A DNA stretch of 64,000 nt, taken from assembly GCA_903843965.1 (NCBI GenBank), contig CAIMRY010000029.1:186001-250000 (forward strand). Reading direction: 5' to 3'. The DNA comes from an uncultured delta proteobacterium (GTDB lineage: Bacteria > Desulfobacterota > Desulfovibrionia > Desulfovibrionales > Desulfovibrionaceae). The notes beneath the pieces were generated by a model. The model saw only the letters and a list, made by a program, of their open reading frames with translations, had not been told where the DNA came from and did no database searches. The position numbers were made by a program, and so were the translations under genes. This document shows positions 16,107 through 24,016 of the stretch, piece after piece (within the stretch, counting starts at the first letter, position 1; each line of letters opens with the position of its first letter).

Positions 16107-17893
16107 ATGTTGTCGAACGCATGTTGGACCGCCTGTGGGACCTGATCCGCCGCCGCCCCTGGCTCTCCCTGGCCGTGCTCACGGCCGCACAGACGGCCTG
16201 CACCCTGCAAAGCCGCGCCCTGTGGTTCTCCGACGAGGTGCGCTACGCCGACGCCTACGCCGGGCTGCTGCGCGGGCGCTGGCTGGTGCTGTCCCTGAAC
16301 GGCGTGGCCTACCCGGACAAGCCGCCCCTGTACTTCTGGTTTTTGCGCGCGCTGGACGCCCTGCCTGGAGTCAGCGACCCGGCGGTGTTCTTCCTGGGCG
16401 CGGCCTTAAGCGGCCTCTTCATGCTCTACGCCACCCTGGTCTGGGCGCGGGTGCTGGGCCTGGAGGACGAAACCGGGGCATCAACCGGGGCATCAACAGG
16501 GGCATCAGCAGGGTCATCAGCAGGGTCATCAGCAGGGTCATCAGCAGGATCATCCGCCGGGGTCATGGCCGGGCTGCTGCTGCTGACCACGCTCTTTTTC
16601 GCCGGGCTTCTGCACTACTCGCGCATGGATCTCCTGTTCGCGGCGCTGATCATCGCCTCCCAGGCGGCCTTCTGCGGGGCCTTCGGCCCGTTCAACGGCC
16701 ATGGCGCCATGGCCCGGCGGACATGGCTCTGCGCCCTGGCCATGGTCCTGGCCGGGCTGGCCACCCTGACCAAGGGGCCGCTGGGCCTGCTCTTCCCGGT
16801 CGTTACCACCCTGCTCTTTCTCGCCTGGCGCGGGCGCGCGCGGGAGTTCTTCCGGGCGCAGATGCTGCCGGGCCTGGCCGCGCTGCTGGCGCTGGTGTTC
16901 TCCTGGATCGTCGCCGCCTATTTTGTGGAGGGGCCGGGCTTTTTGCACAAGATCTTCTACGAGCAGATCTTCCAGCGCGCCACCAAGACCTTCCACCACG
17001 CCGAGCCGTTTTATTTCTACGCCATCGCCTTTCCGCCCTGCTGGCTGCCCTGGACTCTGGCGCTTTTCGCCCTGCCGGTGCGGCGGCTTTTTGCCGCTGA
17101 TTTCTGGCGCGGGCTCTTTGCCGGACGCAGGGTCTCCTCGCCCCGGGCCGACGCTCACGCCTGGCTGTGGATCTCCTGCTTAAGCGGGCTGGGCCTGCTT
17201 TCGCTGTTGAGCGGCAAGGTGGTGGTCTACATCCTGCCGCAGCTGGCGCCCCTGGCCCTGCTTCTGGCCCTGGCCCTGCTCGACGAGGAGAGGCCCCGGC
17301 CCTGGCAACGGCTCTGGACGGCCTCGGGCCTGCTGTTCCTGGCCCTGGCCGCCGCGACCACCCAGGCCGAGCGTTTTATGCCCGTGCCCCTCTCCCCGAC
17401 CGGGCAGGTTCCCGGAGCCTGGGCCGTGGCCGGGGGGTTCGCCGCCTGCGGCCTGGGCCTCATCGCGCTGCGCAGGCAGAACGCCCGGCGCGTGCTGCCC
17501 GCCCTGGCGCTGCTGACCGTCCTGTGGGTGCTGCCCGCAAACCAGACTCTGGCCCCGGCGCTCGACGCCATCATGAGCCCCAAGCCCCAGGCCGACCTGA
17601 TGAAGGCCTACGCCGCCAAGGGCTACCTGCCCGTGGCCCACGACATCTACCAGGGCATCTACTCCTACTACCTGGGGGGCGTGGTGCGCGAGACAGCGGG
17701 CTTCAACATCCTGGACCCGCTGCTGGCCGGTCAGGATGTGGTGCTGGCCATCAAGAAGAAACACTGGGACGCGTGGGACACGCGGCCCAAGGGCCTGACC
17801 ATCGTGCTGGAGCAGTGGCTGGCCGGGCAGCCCTACTACGTGGCGGTGAATCACAGGGTCGGGGCCGGGCCGGAACCTCCGCCGCAGCCCTAA
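16103..17893 (+). CDS. ArnT/PMT-family polyprenyl-phosphate glycosyltransferase
   Basis: 596 residues with about ten to twelve membrane segments. The N-terminal catalytic loop reads WFSDEVRYADAYAGLLRG, and AYPDKPPLYFWFLRAL follows, both typical of PMT_2/ArnT enzymes that use polyprenyl-phosphate sugars in the periplasm. The second loop contains FYEQIFQRATKTFHHAEPFYFY. ATG 16103 lies seven bases after AAGGAG and overlaps the PAP2 stop; an ATG at 16097 overlaps the ribosome site and is less likely. A 12-bp minisatellite (16472-16555) inserts an Ala/Gly/Ser-rich segment between two helices. Confidence 0.88.
   Translation: MNVVERMLDRLWDLIRRRPWLSLAVLTAAQTACTLQSRALWFSDEVRYADAYAGLLRGRWLVLSLNGVAYPDKPPLYFWFLRALDALPGVSDPAVFFLGAALSGLFMLYATLVWARVLGLEDETGASTGASTGASAGSSAGSSAGSSAGSSAGVMAGLLLLTTLFFAGLLHYSRMDLLFAALIIASQAAFCGAFGPFNGHGAMARRTWLCALAMVLAGLATLTKGPLGLLFPVVTTLLFLAWRGRAREFFRAQMLPGLAALLALVFSWIVAAYFVEGPGFLHKIFYEQIFQRATKTFHHAEPFYFYAIAFPPCWLPWTLALFALPVRRLFAADFWRGLFAGRRVSSPRADAHAWLWISCLSGLGLLSLLSGKVVVYILPQLAPLALLLALALLDEERPRPWQRLWTASGLLFLALAAATTQAERFMPVPLSPTGQVPGAWAVAGGFAACGLGLIALRRQNARRVLPALALLTVLWVLPANQTLAPALDAIMSPKPQADLMKAYAAKGYLPVAHDIYQGIYSYYLGGVVRETAGFNILDPLLAGQDVVLAIKKKHWDAWDTRPKGLTIVLEQWLAGQPYYVAVNHRVGAGPEPPPQP
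16472..16555 (+). repeat. Seven 12-bp tandem repeats within the PMT gene
   Basis: Seven consecutive 12-base units drift from ACCGGGGCATCA to GCAGGGTCATCA to GCAGGATCATCC and encode GAST/GASA/GSSA repeats. The array lies in a loop between predicted helices near residue 130, where a length change would keep the frame. Confidence 0.85.
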
Positions 17894-18014
17894 ACCCTTG
17901 GCCCTTCCCTGCCGAAGGGGGTATGAGCGGAGAGATTCCGCAGCGTCTGGGGCGTTTGTCCACGCCAGTCTTTTTGGCCGCCCCAGCGCCTGCGCCATCC
18001 GCCGGAGGACCCTG

Positions 18015-18617
18015 GTGCGAAAGCTCTGCCTCGTCGCCCTTCTCAGCCTGCTGGCGCTGTACGCCAGCGGATGCTCGGCCCTGCCGGTTCTGGCGGTGGG
18101 CGACATGTTCTCCGTTGTCGAGGCTGGGAAAACCGGCATCGACATGGCCTCCGGGCTCAACTCCCGCCAGACCCTGACCCAGGACACCAGCGACGACGCC
18201 CAGGCCGAGGCCCGGCTGCGGGCCCGGCTGCACGCCCAGGGCGGGCTGCTGGCCCAGGCCACCCCGCACGTGACCCGGGGCCACGGCTTTGTGGTGGGCA
18301 CCTACGCCACGCCCAGAGATCTGGAGCGCGCGCGCATCGCCACCCAGGGCGTGCGGGGCGTGCGCGAGACCACTCTGTGCCTGTTTCTGGCCGGGTCCGG
18401 CCGACAGGACGTGAGCGACGGCGAGCTGCGCGACAACATCCTGCGCATGTCCGGGGTGCGCACCCGCGAGGTGCGCGTGCAGGTGGTGGAGGGCAACGCC
18501 GTGCTCCTGGGCAGCGTGCGCACCCGCGCCGAGCGCGACCGTCTGGACGACAGCGCCCGCTCCGCCGGGGCCGCCAGCGTGCGCAACTACGTCGTGCTCA
18601 TGGCCGCCGCCAACTGA
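18015..18617 (+). CDS. BON-domain lipoprotein, OsmY-like
   Basis: 200 residues from GTG 18015, five bases after GGAGGA. The N-terminus VRKLCLVALLSLLALYASGC is a lipoprotein signal with lipobox ASGC. Two BON-like modules follow: one around THVTRGHGFVVGTYATPRD to RGVRETTLCLF, and a second with LRDNILRMSGVRTREVRVQVVEGNAVLLGSVRTRAERD ending RNYVVLMA. BON proteins sit in the periplasm or outer membrane and stabilise envelopes under stress. It starts 121 bases after the PMT gene and may share its transcript. Confidence 0.8.
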   Translation: MRKLCLVALLSLLALYASGCSALPVLAVGDMFSVVEAGKTGIDMASGLNSRQTLTQDTSDDAQAEARLRARLHAQGGLLAQATPHVTRGHGFVVGTYATPRDLERARIATQGVRGVRETTLCLFLAGSGRQDVSDGELRDNILRMSGVRTREVRVQVVEGNAVLLGSVRTRAERDRLDDSARSAGAASVRNYVVLMAAAN

Positions 18618-18902
18618 CCCACCCAAGAGTCTGGGCGCGCACCCCGCAGGCGCACCCCGGCATACTCCCTGCCCACGCTCACCAGCACCGTGTCCATCCC
18701 AGGCGAGCTGAGCGACGATGGCCCGGCGGACGGGATCGGCCGCATGCTCCGGCCCGGCCCGCACGTGATTTCCTTCTCCAGATGTCCCTCGCTTCTCCAC
18801 GCGCTTGTGCGCCTGCGTAGCGCCGTCCTGCCCGCGACCGGCAAAAAGCGACCTCCTTGGTCATCCGGTGCCGCGCCTTCCGCATCACCCGGCCCCATGC
18901 GC
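18618..18902. other. Intergenic stretch with no recognisable gene
   Basis: The GC-rich gap between the BON lipoprotein and the TSUP operon holds no frame with both a ribosome site and plausible composition. Apart from the minus-strand terminator at its right edge I see no feature. Confidence 0.5.
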
Positions 18903-18937
18903 AAAAAATGGCGGCCAGGGAATGCCCTGGCCGCCAT
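18903..18937 (-). terminator. Rho-independent terminator of the TSUP operon
   Basis: On the minus strand a 13-bp perfect stem (18925-18937 with 18908-18920, loop of four) is followed by six T (A run at 18903-18908 on the plus strand). It lies about 50 bases after the permease stop and ends the four-gene unit. Confidence 0.88.
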
Positions 18938-18984
18938 GACGGTGTGCTGTCGCGCCGGAGCTGAGCCCGGAGCTGAACCCGGAG

Positions 18985-20052
18985 CTACACGTGGACCGGG
19001 GCCTCGCGTTCCTCCTCGGCGGCATTGGCCTTGCGGGCCTTGTACATGCTGCCCATGATGATCAGCGCGCCAAAGAGCAGCGCGGCGCACATGATCAGGA
19101 AGCTGGCCTTGTCCATGACGGACACGGTGCCGGGATCAACGTTCATGAGCCCCAGCTCGGCCAGGTACTTGGGCACGGCCAGGGCGCGGCTCACGGCCAC
19201 TATGAGCATGATCGAACCCATGACGAACTTGATCAGGGATTCCTTGACCAGGGTGGTGCCGATGGCGCCGAGCTGCACGCCCAGGAGCGAACCGGCCAGG
19301 ATGATCACAGTGAGGCGGATGTCGACCATGCCGTGCATGGCCCAGTTGATGGTGCCGCCCAGGCCCATGACAAAGGCGATGACCAGCTCCGTGGCCGAGG
19401 CCACCAGGCCGCTGGCGCCGATGATGTAGATCATGCCGGGCACGCCCACGAAGCCGCCCACGGCGATGGTGGCGGCCAGCATGCCGGTGGCGAAGCCGAC
19501 CGGGATGGTGAACCACATGGAGATGCGCACGCCAGCGGTCTTGAAGGTCATCATGGGCCAGATCTCAAGCTTCTGCAGGCGCTGGGCCAGGGTCGCGCCG
19601 GCCTTGGCCTTGCCGCCCTTGTCCGCAGTCATGGCGTCGTAGAACACGTAGCCGCCGACCAGGATCAGCACGGCCACGAAGGACAGGCTCACGTACAGGT
19701 TGGAGCCGGAGGGGCCCCACTTCTCAAGAATCATCCGCTGCAGCTTGATGCCGAACTGCACGCCCACACCGGCGCTGACGGCCATGACCAGGCCGAGCTT
19801 GATGTCCACCTGGCCGTAGCGGAAGCGTTTGATGGCGCCCACAAGCGCCTTGGGGAACTTGTGGCACATATTGCTGGCCACGGCCACGGTGCCGGGCACG
19901 CCCAGGCTCATCATGCCCGGGGTGAGCACAAAGGCCCCGCCCGAACCGATGAACCCGCTGACCAACCCGCCGATGAAGCCGACGATGAACAGGAAGATGA
20001 TCGAAGACGTGGTCAGGTCGATGAATCTGAGGCTGTCGAGTGCGACGTCCAT
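18985..20052 (-). CDS. TSUP (TauE/SafE) family anion permease
   Basis: 355 residues with about eight helices in two homologous halves. The signature glycine-rich loops are FIGGLVSGFIGSGGAFVLTP in the first half and AAAT-like GMLAATIAVGGFVGVPGMIY in the second. A cytoplasmic loop near residues 135-160 is basic (DKGGKAKAGATLAQRLQKLE). The family exports or imports sulfite, sulfonates and related anions; in a sulfate reducer a role with sulfur oxyanions or organic acids is plausible but not shown. It is the last gene of an operon with a small membrane protein and a USP-like protein. Confidence 0.9.
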   Translation of the reverse strand: MDVALDSLRFIDLTTSSIIFLFIVGFIGGLVSGFIGSGGAFVLTPGMMSLGVPGTVAVASNMCHKFPKALVGAIKRFRYGQVDIKLGLVMAVSAGVGVQFGIKLQRMILEKWGPSGSNLYVSLSFVAVLILVGGYVFYDAMTADKGGKAKAGATLAQRLQKLEIWPMMTFKTAGVRISMWFTIPVGFATGMLAATIAVGGFVGVPGMIYIIGASGLVASATELVIAFVMGLGGTINWAMHGMVDIRLTVIILAGSLLGVQLGAIGTTLVKESLIKFVMGSIMLIVAVSRALAVPKYLAELGLMNVDPGTVSVMDKASFLIMCAALLFGALIIMGSMYKARKANAAEEEREAPVHV

Positions 20053-20081
20053 TGGAATCTCCTTCTAGGCTTGCGCGCGGG

Positions 20082-20378
20082 CTAGGCGTTCAGGGTGGCG
20101 CGCACTTCGGGGCGCTTGGTCACAGCGGGCTTCAGGGTCTTGGCCGGCTGCTTGGCGTTGATGCCCAGCGCGGTCCACATGTTGGAGGCGAAGCTCCCGT
20201 GCACGTAGGAGACCAGGAACACCGTGGCGATGGGCAGTGCGGCGTAGAATCCGCCGCGCGAGAATATCTCGGTGATGGGGTTGGCGAAATGAAAAATCGC
20301 GCCAAACACGGCGGCGCTGGCCGCGCCAAAACCGATCATCCGCACCATTGCCTGCTTCTTTGTCATCTCATGAGCCAT
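20082..20378 (-). CDS. Small membrane protein preceding the TSUP permease
   Basis: 98 residues with two hydrophobic segments (MIGFGAASAAVFGAIFHFA and GGFYAALPIATVFLVSYVHG) and a basic C-terminal tail. GGAGGATC precedes the ATG. It ends 29 bases before the permease start, so it is probably an accessory subunit or assembly factor of the transporter. No named family recognised. Confidence 0.78.
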   Translation of the reverse strand: MAHEMTKKQAMVRMIGFGAASAAVFGAIFHFANPITEIFSRGGFYAALPIATVFLVSYVHGSFASNMWTALGINAKQPAKTLKPAVTKRPEVRATLNA

Positions 20379-20457
20379 GTGATCCTCCGTCTGTATGTAT
20401 TTGACGGCTCCGCCGCCTATAGGACGTGTGTTCCTTGCCGCCCGTGGGGGCGGGACA

Positions 20458-20994
20458 TCAGCACTTCAGCGAAAACTCCGGCACGGTCAGCGCCGCGTGC
20501 CGTCTTTCGGCCTCGGGCCTGCGGGTGATGACGAACTCCACCCGCCGCAGCTCCACGCTCACGGCGTTCAAGACCTCGTCGCGGGTACCCTGGCGCAGCA
20601 GGTGCGCGCAGGACACGCCGCGCCGGGCGGCCTCGTCGAGCAGGGGCTGCCCGACCGTGCGCGCGCGCTCCTCAAAATGCGCCCCCGAGCGCGAGCCGTC
20701 GTCCACGCTCAGGAGCACCAGGTCGAACCCCAGGCGTTCGGCCAGGTTCACCGCGTAGACGATCATGGCCTCGGGCACGCCGTCGCCCTCGGCCAGCACC
20801 AGGATCTTGCGGTGCTCGGCGTGGAATTCGCCCATGATCTCGCGGGCGATGGACAGCTCACCGACCTCGGCCATGGACAGGGCCTCGCCGTAGGTCTCCA
20901 TGGCCTCGCGCAGGCCCCCGCGCAGCGAAAGGGAGATGCCCGGCTTGTTGCCCAGGGACAGGCTCTCGCGGACTTTGGTCATGGTCTTGCGCAT
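20458..20994 (-). CDS. Universal-stress-protein-like cytoplasmic protein
   Basis: 178 residues. A polar N-terminal 55 residues precede a Rossmann-like segment (HRKILVLAEGDGVPEAMIVYAVNLAERLGFDLVLLSVDDG), then RGVSCAHLLRQGTRDEVLNAV and VEFVITRRPE. The order fits a UspA fold, but the ATP-binding G-x2-G-x9-G(S/T) loop is not visible, so it is probably a non-ATP form. It is co-directional with the small membrane protein and TSUP permease and likely serves that transport system. Confidence 0.65.
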   Translation of the reverse strand: MRKTMTKVRESLSLGNKPGISLSLRGGLREAMETYGEALSMAEVGELSIAREIMGEFHAEHRKILVLAEGDGVPEAMIVYAVNLAERLGFDLVLLSVDDGSRSGAHFEERARTVGQPLLDEAARRGVSCAHLLRQGTRDEVLNAVSVELRRVEFVITRRPEAERRHAALTVPEFSLKC

Positions 20995-21017
20995 GGCGGC
21001 TCCCGTAATGCCTGCAG

Positions 21018-21191
21018 TTAGGCCTTGAGGCTCGGACGCGGACGGCTGGTCTTGGCGTCTGGCCGCTTGGCGTCGGCCTTGGGCTGGTCCTTGGCGGCCT
21101 TGAGAACGGACAGGGCCTCCTGCTCCAGGTTGCTTTCGGCAAAGGCGGCGGCGACAAAGGTGGTTTCGATCGTGTCACGCAGAGTGCTCAT
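21018..21191 (-). CDS. Small hypothetical protein, first gene of the TSUP operon
   Basis: 57 residues starting MSTLRDTIETTFVAAAFAE, an amphipathic helix, then a Lys/Pro/Ala-rich basic tail. The start at 21191 has GAGGGGT upstream. It ends 23 bases before the USP-like gene. No family recognised. Confidence 0.6.
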   Translation of the reverse strand: MSTLRDTIETTFVAAAFAESNLEQEALSVLKAAKDQPKADAKRPDAKTSRPRPSLKA

Positions 21192-21321
21192 GGCGACCCC
21201 TCGGGTTGAAGTTTGTGTTGGCCCGGTTCTTTCAATAGCTGTGCCGTGTGCCGGATTTATGAAAACATGTTGGAATAATTGATTATTCGTTTTGCAAGGC
21301 AAGCCAGGGGCAGGATCGGCG

Positions 21322-21338
21322 CGTTGCATGTTGCAACA
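21322..21338. promoter_or_regulatory. Palindromic operator candidate, copy 1
   Basis: CGTTGC-N5-GCAACA is a 17-bp near-perfect inverted repeat in the divergent region between the TSUP operon and the Lon-receiver gene. A second copy with the same spacing lies 90 bp away. Confidence 0.55.
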
Positions 21339-21411
21339 GCAGGACACAGGGCGAAATCGTAACATGCTGAAATTACACATAAGCACCGGTACAACACCTT
21401 TCGAACACCAC

Positions 21412-21428
21412 TGTTGCCAATTGCAACA
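21412..21428. promoter_or_regulatory. Palindromic operator candidate, copy 2
   Basis: TGTTGC-N5-GCAACA is a perfect 17-bp inverted repeat and the stronger member of a pair. Its position about 123 bases before the Lon-receiver start would suit promoter control of either divergent gene. The regulator is unknown. Confidence 0.6.
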
Positions 21429-21550
21429 CACGGTGGTTTGAGACAGGGAATCGTCCGCACAGGGACTTTGACACACGGGGAAATGCGGGCATAATCAGGC
21501 GCAAAGGCCGAGAACATGCGCCGGGCACCGGCGCAGGAGGGGAACGAGGC

Positions 21551-23617
21551 ATGATTTTTTTCAACAAGACCGAGGAAGAACCGGCGCAGACCAGCGGCAA
21601 GGGCCTGGACGAGCTGCGCGGACAGGTCAAGGGCGCGGCCCTGCCCGAGTCCGTGGCGGCCATCGTGGCCAAGGAGCTGAGCCGCCTGGAGAAGACCGAC
21701 CCCTCGGTGGCCGAGTACTCCATCGGCCTCAACTACATCGACTGGTTGAGCAGCCTGCCGTGGACCGCCGCCACCGAGGACTGCCTGGACTTCCCGCGCG
21801 TCGAGCGCATCCTGAGCGACCGGCACTTCGGCCTGGACCACGTGAAGGAGCGCCTGCTGGAGTACCTGGCCGGGCGCACCCTGGCCGCCAGCGCCCCGCC
21901 CCACGTGCTCGTGGTCGACGATGAGGAGATCGCCCGCACGAACCTGGAGCACGTGCTGAAGAAGGAGGGCTACGCCGTGCGCACGGCGGCCAACGGGTTG
22001 GAGGCCCTGGAGCTTGTGCGCGTCTGGAGCTTCGACCTCATCGTCACCGACCTCAAGATGGACAAGATGGATGGCATGACGCTTTTGGCCGAGGCCGGGC
22101 GGCTTTCCCCCTCCACGCAGATCATCATCGTCACCGGCTACGCCACGGTGAACTCCGCAGTGGAGGCCATGCGCACCGGCGCGGCCCACTACCTGACCAA
22201 GCCCATCAGCCTGGACAGCCTGCGCTCGACCGTGCGTGAGCTGCTGGGCCAGAGGAAGAAGCTGGCCCCGGCGCGCGGCCCGGTGCTCTGCTTCACCGGG
22301 CCTCCGGGCACGGGCAAGACCTCCATCGGCATGGCCATAGCCGAGGCCCTGGGCCGCAAGTTCCACCGCATGTCCATGGCCGGCATGCGCGACGAGGCCG
22401 AGTTGCGCGGACACCGCCGCACGTACGTGGGGGCCATGCCGGGCAAGATCATCCAGGCCATCCGGCGGCTTGGGGTGAACAACCCGGTGCTCATGCTCGA
22501 CGAGATCGACAAGGTCGGCCAGGACTTCCGGGGCGACCCCGGCGCGGTGTTCCTGGAGATCCTCGACCCCGAGCAGAACCGCTCCTTCATGGACCTCTAC
22601 GTGGACGTGCCCTTTGACCTGTCCCAGGTCATGTTCATCGCCACGGCCAACGACCTCTCGCGCCTGGACGCGCCCTTGCAGGACCGCCTGGAGGTGGTGC
22701 ACTTCCCCGGCTACACCGAGCCGGAAAAGGTCCAGATCGCGCTCAAGCACATGGTGCCGCGCCAGTGCGCGGAGCACGGCCTGACCCACCCCTACCCGAC
22801 CTTCGAGTCCGAGGCCGTGCGCACCATCATCAGCGACTACACGCGCGAGGCCGGCGTGCGCAACCTGGACCGCGAGATCGGCGGGGTGTGCCGCAAGCTG
22901 GCGCGCCTGGCCATGCGACCGGATTCAGAGAGGCTGACGGGCGGCAAGACCGACGCCAATACAGGCGGCCAGGCCCAGGGCAGCTACCCCACCACCATCG
23001 ACGCCGCCCTGGTGACCAGCCTGCTGGGCCCGCGCCGCCACACCCACGAGTCGGCCCGGCCCGTGTCGCGTCCGGGCGTGGTCAACGGCCTGGTCTGGAG
23101 CGACTCCGGCGGCGAGATCGTGCTGGTGGAGGCGGCCAAGATGCGCGGCACAGGCCAGCTCCTGCTCACCGGCAACCTTGGCGCCGTGCTCAAGGAATCC
23201 GCCCAGACCGCGCTCTCCTTCATCCGCGGCAACGCCGAGAAATACGGCCTGGACCCGGACTTCTTCACCCAGCAGGACCTGCACATCCACATCCCGGCCG
23301 GGGCCATCCCCAAAGACGGGCCCTCGGCAGGGGTGACCATCCTCATGGCCCTGCTCTCGCTGTTGACCGGACGCCCGGCCAAGGCAGGCGTGGCGCTGAC
23401 CGGCGAGATGTCGCTGGGCGGGGTGCTTTTGCCCGTGGCGGGCATCCGCGAGAAGATATTGGCCGCGCTGCGCGGCGGGGTGCACACCGTGTGCCTGCCC
23501 ATGGGCAACCGGCCCGAGGCCGAGGCGCTCGAAGCCGACATCCGCGCCAACATCAAGATCGTGCTGGCCACCGAGGCCGACGAGGTGGTGGACGTGGTGC
23601 TGGAGGCCAAGAAGTAG
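21551..23617 (+). CDS. Lon-family ATP-dependent protease with inserted receiver domain
   Basis: 688 residues. Residues 15-112 match the helical region just before the Lon AAA+ module (YIDWLSSLPW, FGLDHVKERLLEYLAG). A complete receiver domain is inserted at about 116-232: VVDDEE pocket, phosphoacceptor Asp167 in TDLKMDKMDG, IVTGYA, and YLTKPIS. The AAA+ module follows (Walker A GPPGTGKTS, Walker B LMLDEIDK), then the protease domain with dyad Ser592 (KDGPSAG) and Lys635, spaced 43 residues as in classical Lon. The N-terminal substrate-binding LAN domain is missing. Phosphorylation would be placed right at the ATPase entrance, suggesting phospho-gated proteolysis. A GAGG-containing purine-rich stretch precedes ATG 21551. 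Confidence 0.93.
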   Translation: MIFFNKTEEEPAQTSGKGLDELRGQVKGAALPESVAAIVAKELSRLEKTDPSVAEYSIGLNYIDWLSSLPWTAATEDCLDFPRVERILSDRHFGLDHVKERLLEYLAGRTLAASAPPHVLVVDDEEIARTNLEHVLKKEGYAVRTAANGLEALELVRVWSFDLIVTDLKMDKMDGMTLLAEAGRLSPSTQIIIVTGYATVNSAVEAMRTGAAHYLTKPISLDSLRSTVRELLGQRKKLAPARGPVLCFTGPPGTGKTSIGMAIAEALGRKFHRMSMAGMRDEAELRGHRRTYVGAMPGKIIQAIRRLGVNNPVLMLDEIDKVGQDFRGDPGAVFLEILDPEQNRSFMDLYVDVPFDLSQVMFIATANDLSRLDAPLQDRLEVVHFPGYTEPEKVQIALKHMVPRQCAEHGLTHPYPTFESEAVRTIISDYTREAGVRNLDREIGGVCRKLARLAMRPDSERLTGGKTDANTGGQAQGSYPTTIDAALVTSLLGPRRHTHESARPVSRPGVVNGLVWSDSGGEIVLVEAAKMRGTGQLLLTGNLGAVLKESAQTALSFIRGNAEKYGLDPDFFTQQDLHIHIPAGAIPKDGPSAGVTILMALLSLLTGRPAKAGVALTGEMSLGGVLLPVAGIREKILAALRGGVHTVCLPMGNRPEAEALEADIRANIKIVLATEADEVVDVVLEAKK

Positions 23618-23681
23618 CACGGGAGAACAGTTTCCGGCGGATGTGGGAAAGCGGCCCTGACGCGCCCCAGCAATAAAGACA

Positions 23682-23711
23682 CCCGGCAACGGCGGAAACG
23701 CTGAAGCCGGG
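23682..23711. terminator. Weak hairpin after the Lon-receiver gene
   Basis: CCCGGC (23682-23687) pairs with GCCGGG (23706-23711) over an 18-base loop with TTCTCTT following. It is the only terminator-like element in the gap, and a poor one. Confidence 0.3.
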
Positions 23712-23782
23712 AGTTCTCTTCGCCGTGTGTTGTCCTTGCCGGTGTTTTGGGCCTGCGGCTGGGCAGCGACCTTGGGGTCTTG

Positions 23783-24016
23783 GAATCCACAGGCCCAGGG
23801 TGGGAGCTGGCCCGGCCCGCTGCCCCTGGCTCTTTGCGAATCCAGAGGCCCAGGGTGGGATCAGGCTCAGTGCGCTGGCCCGGTGCGCCTGCTGCGGGGC
23901 TCGCCTAGCCAGGCCCAGGGTATCCAGATGCGGAAGGTCGAGCCCTTGCCCAGCTTTTCGGCTTTGGCTACCAGGGTATCCAGATGCAAAAGGCGGAGCT
24001 CTGGCCGAACTCGCGG
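23783..24016 (-). repeat. Degenerate tandem copies of the kinase 3' end
   Basis: The stretch after the receiver-kinase stop repeats its terminal coding sequence. 23911-23961 and 23971-24016 both carry GGTATCCAGATG as in the true end (24029-24070, which encodes STFRIWIP). Read on the minus strand, 23911-23961 still encodes GKGSTFRIWIPW. Two further copies of GAATCCA(C/G)AGGCCCAGGGTGGGA start at 23783 and 23838, period 55. They look like slippage or duplication debris of the 3' end. Confidence 0.65.

Noticed and set aside
15311-17893. A single 860-codon protein from PAP2 through the PMT gene
   Set aside because: The first 260 codons are the PAP2 gene read in the wrong frame; the PMT start at 16103 has AAGGAG and an ATGA overlap.
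23783-24016. CRISPR array
   Set aside because: Repeats are imperfect, unequal in spacing, and derive from the kinase 3' end; no cas genes.
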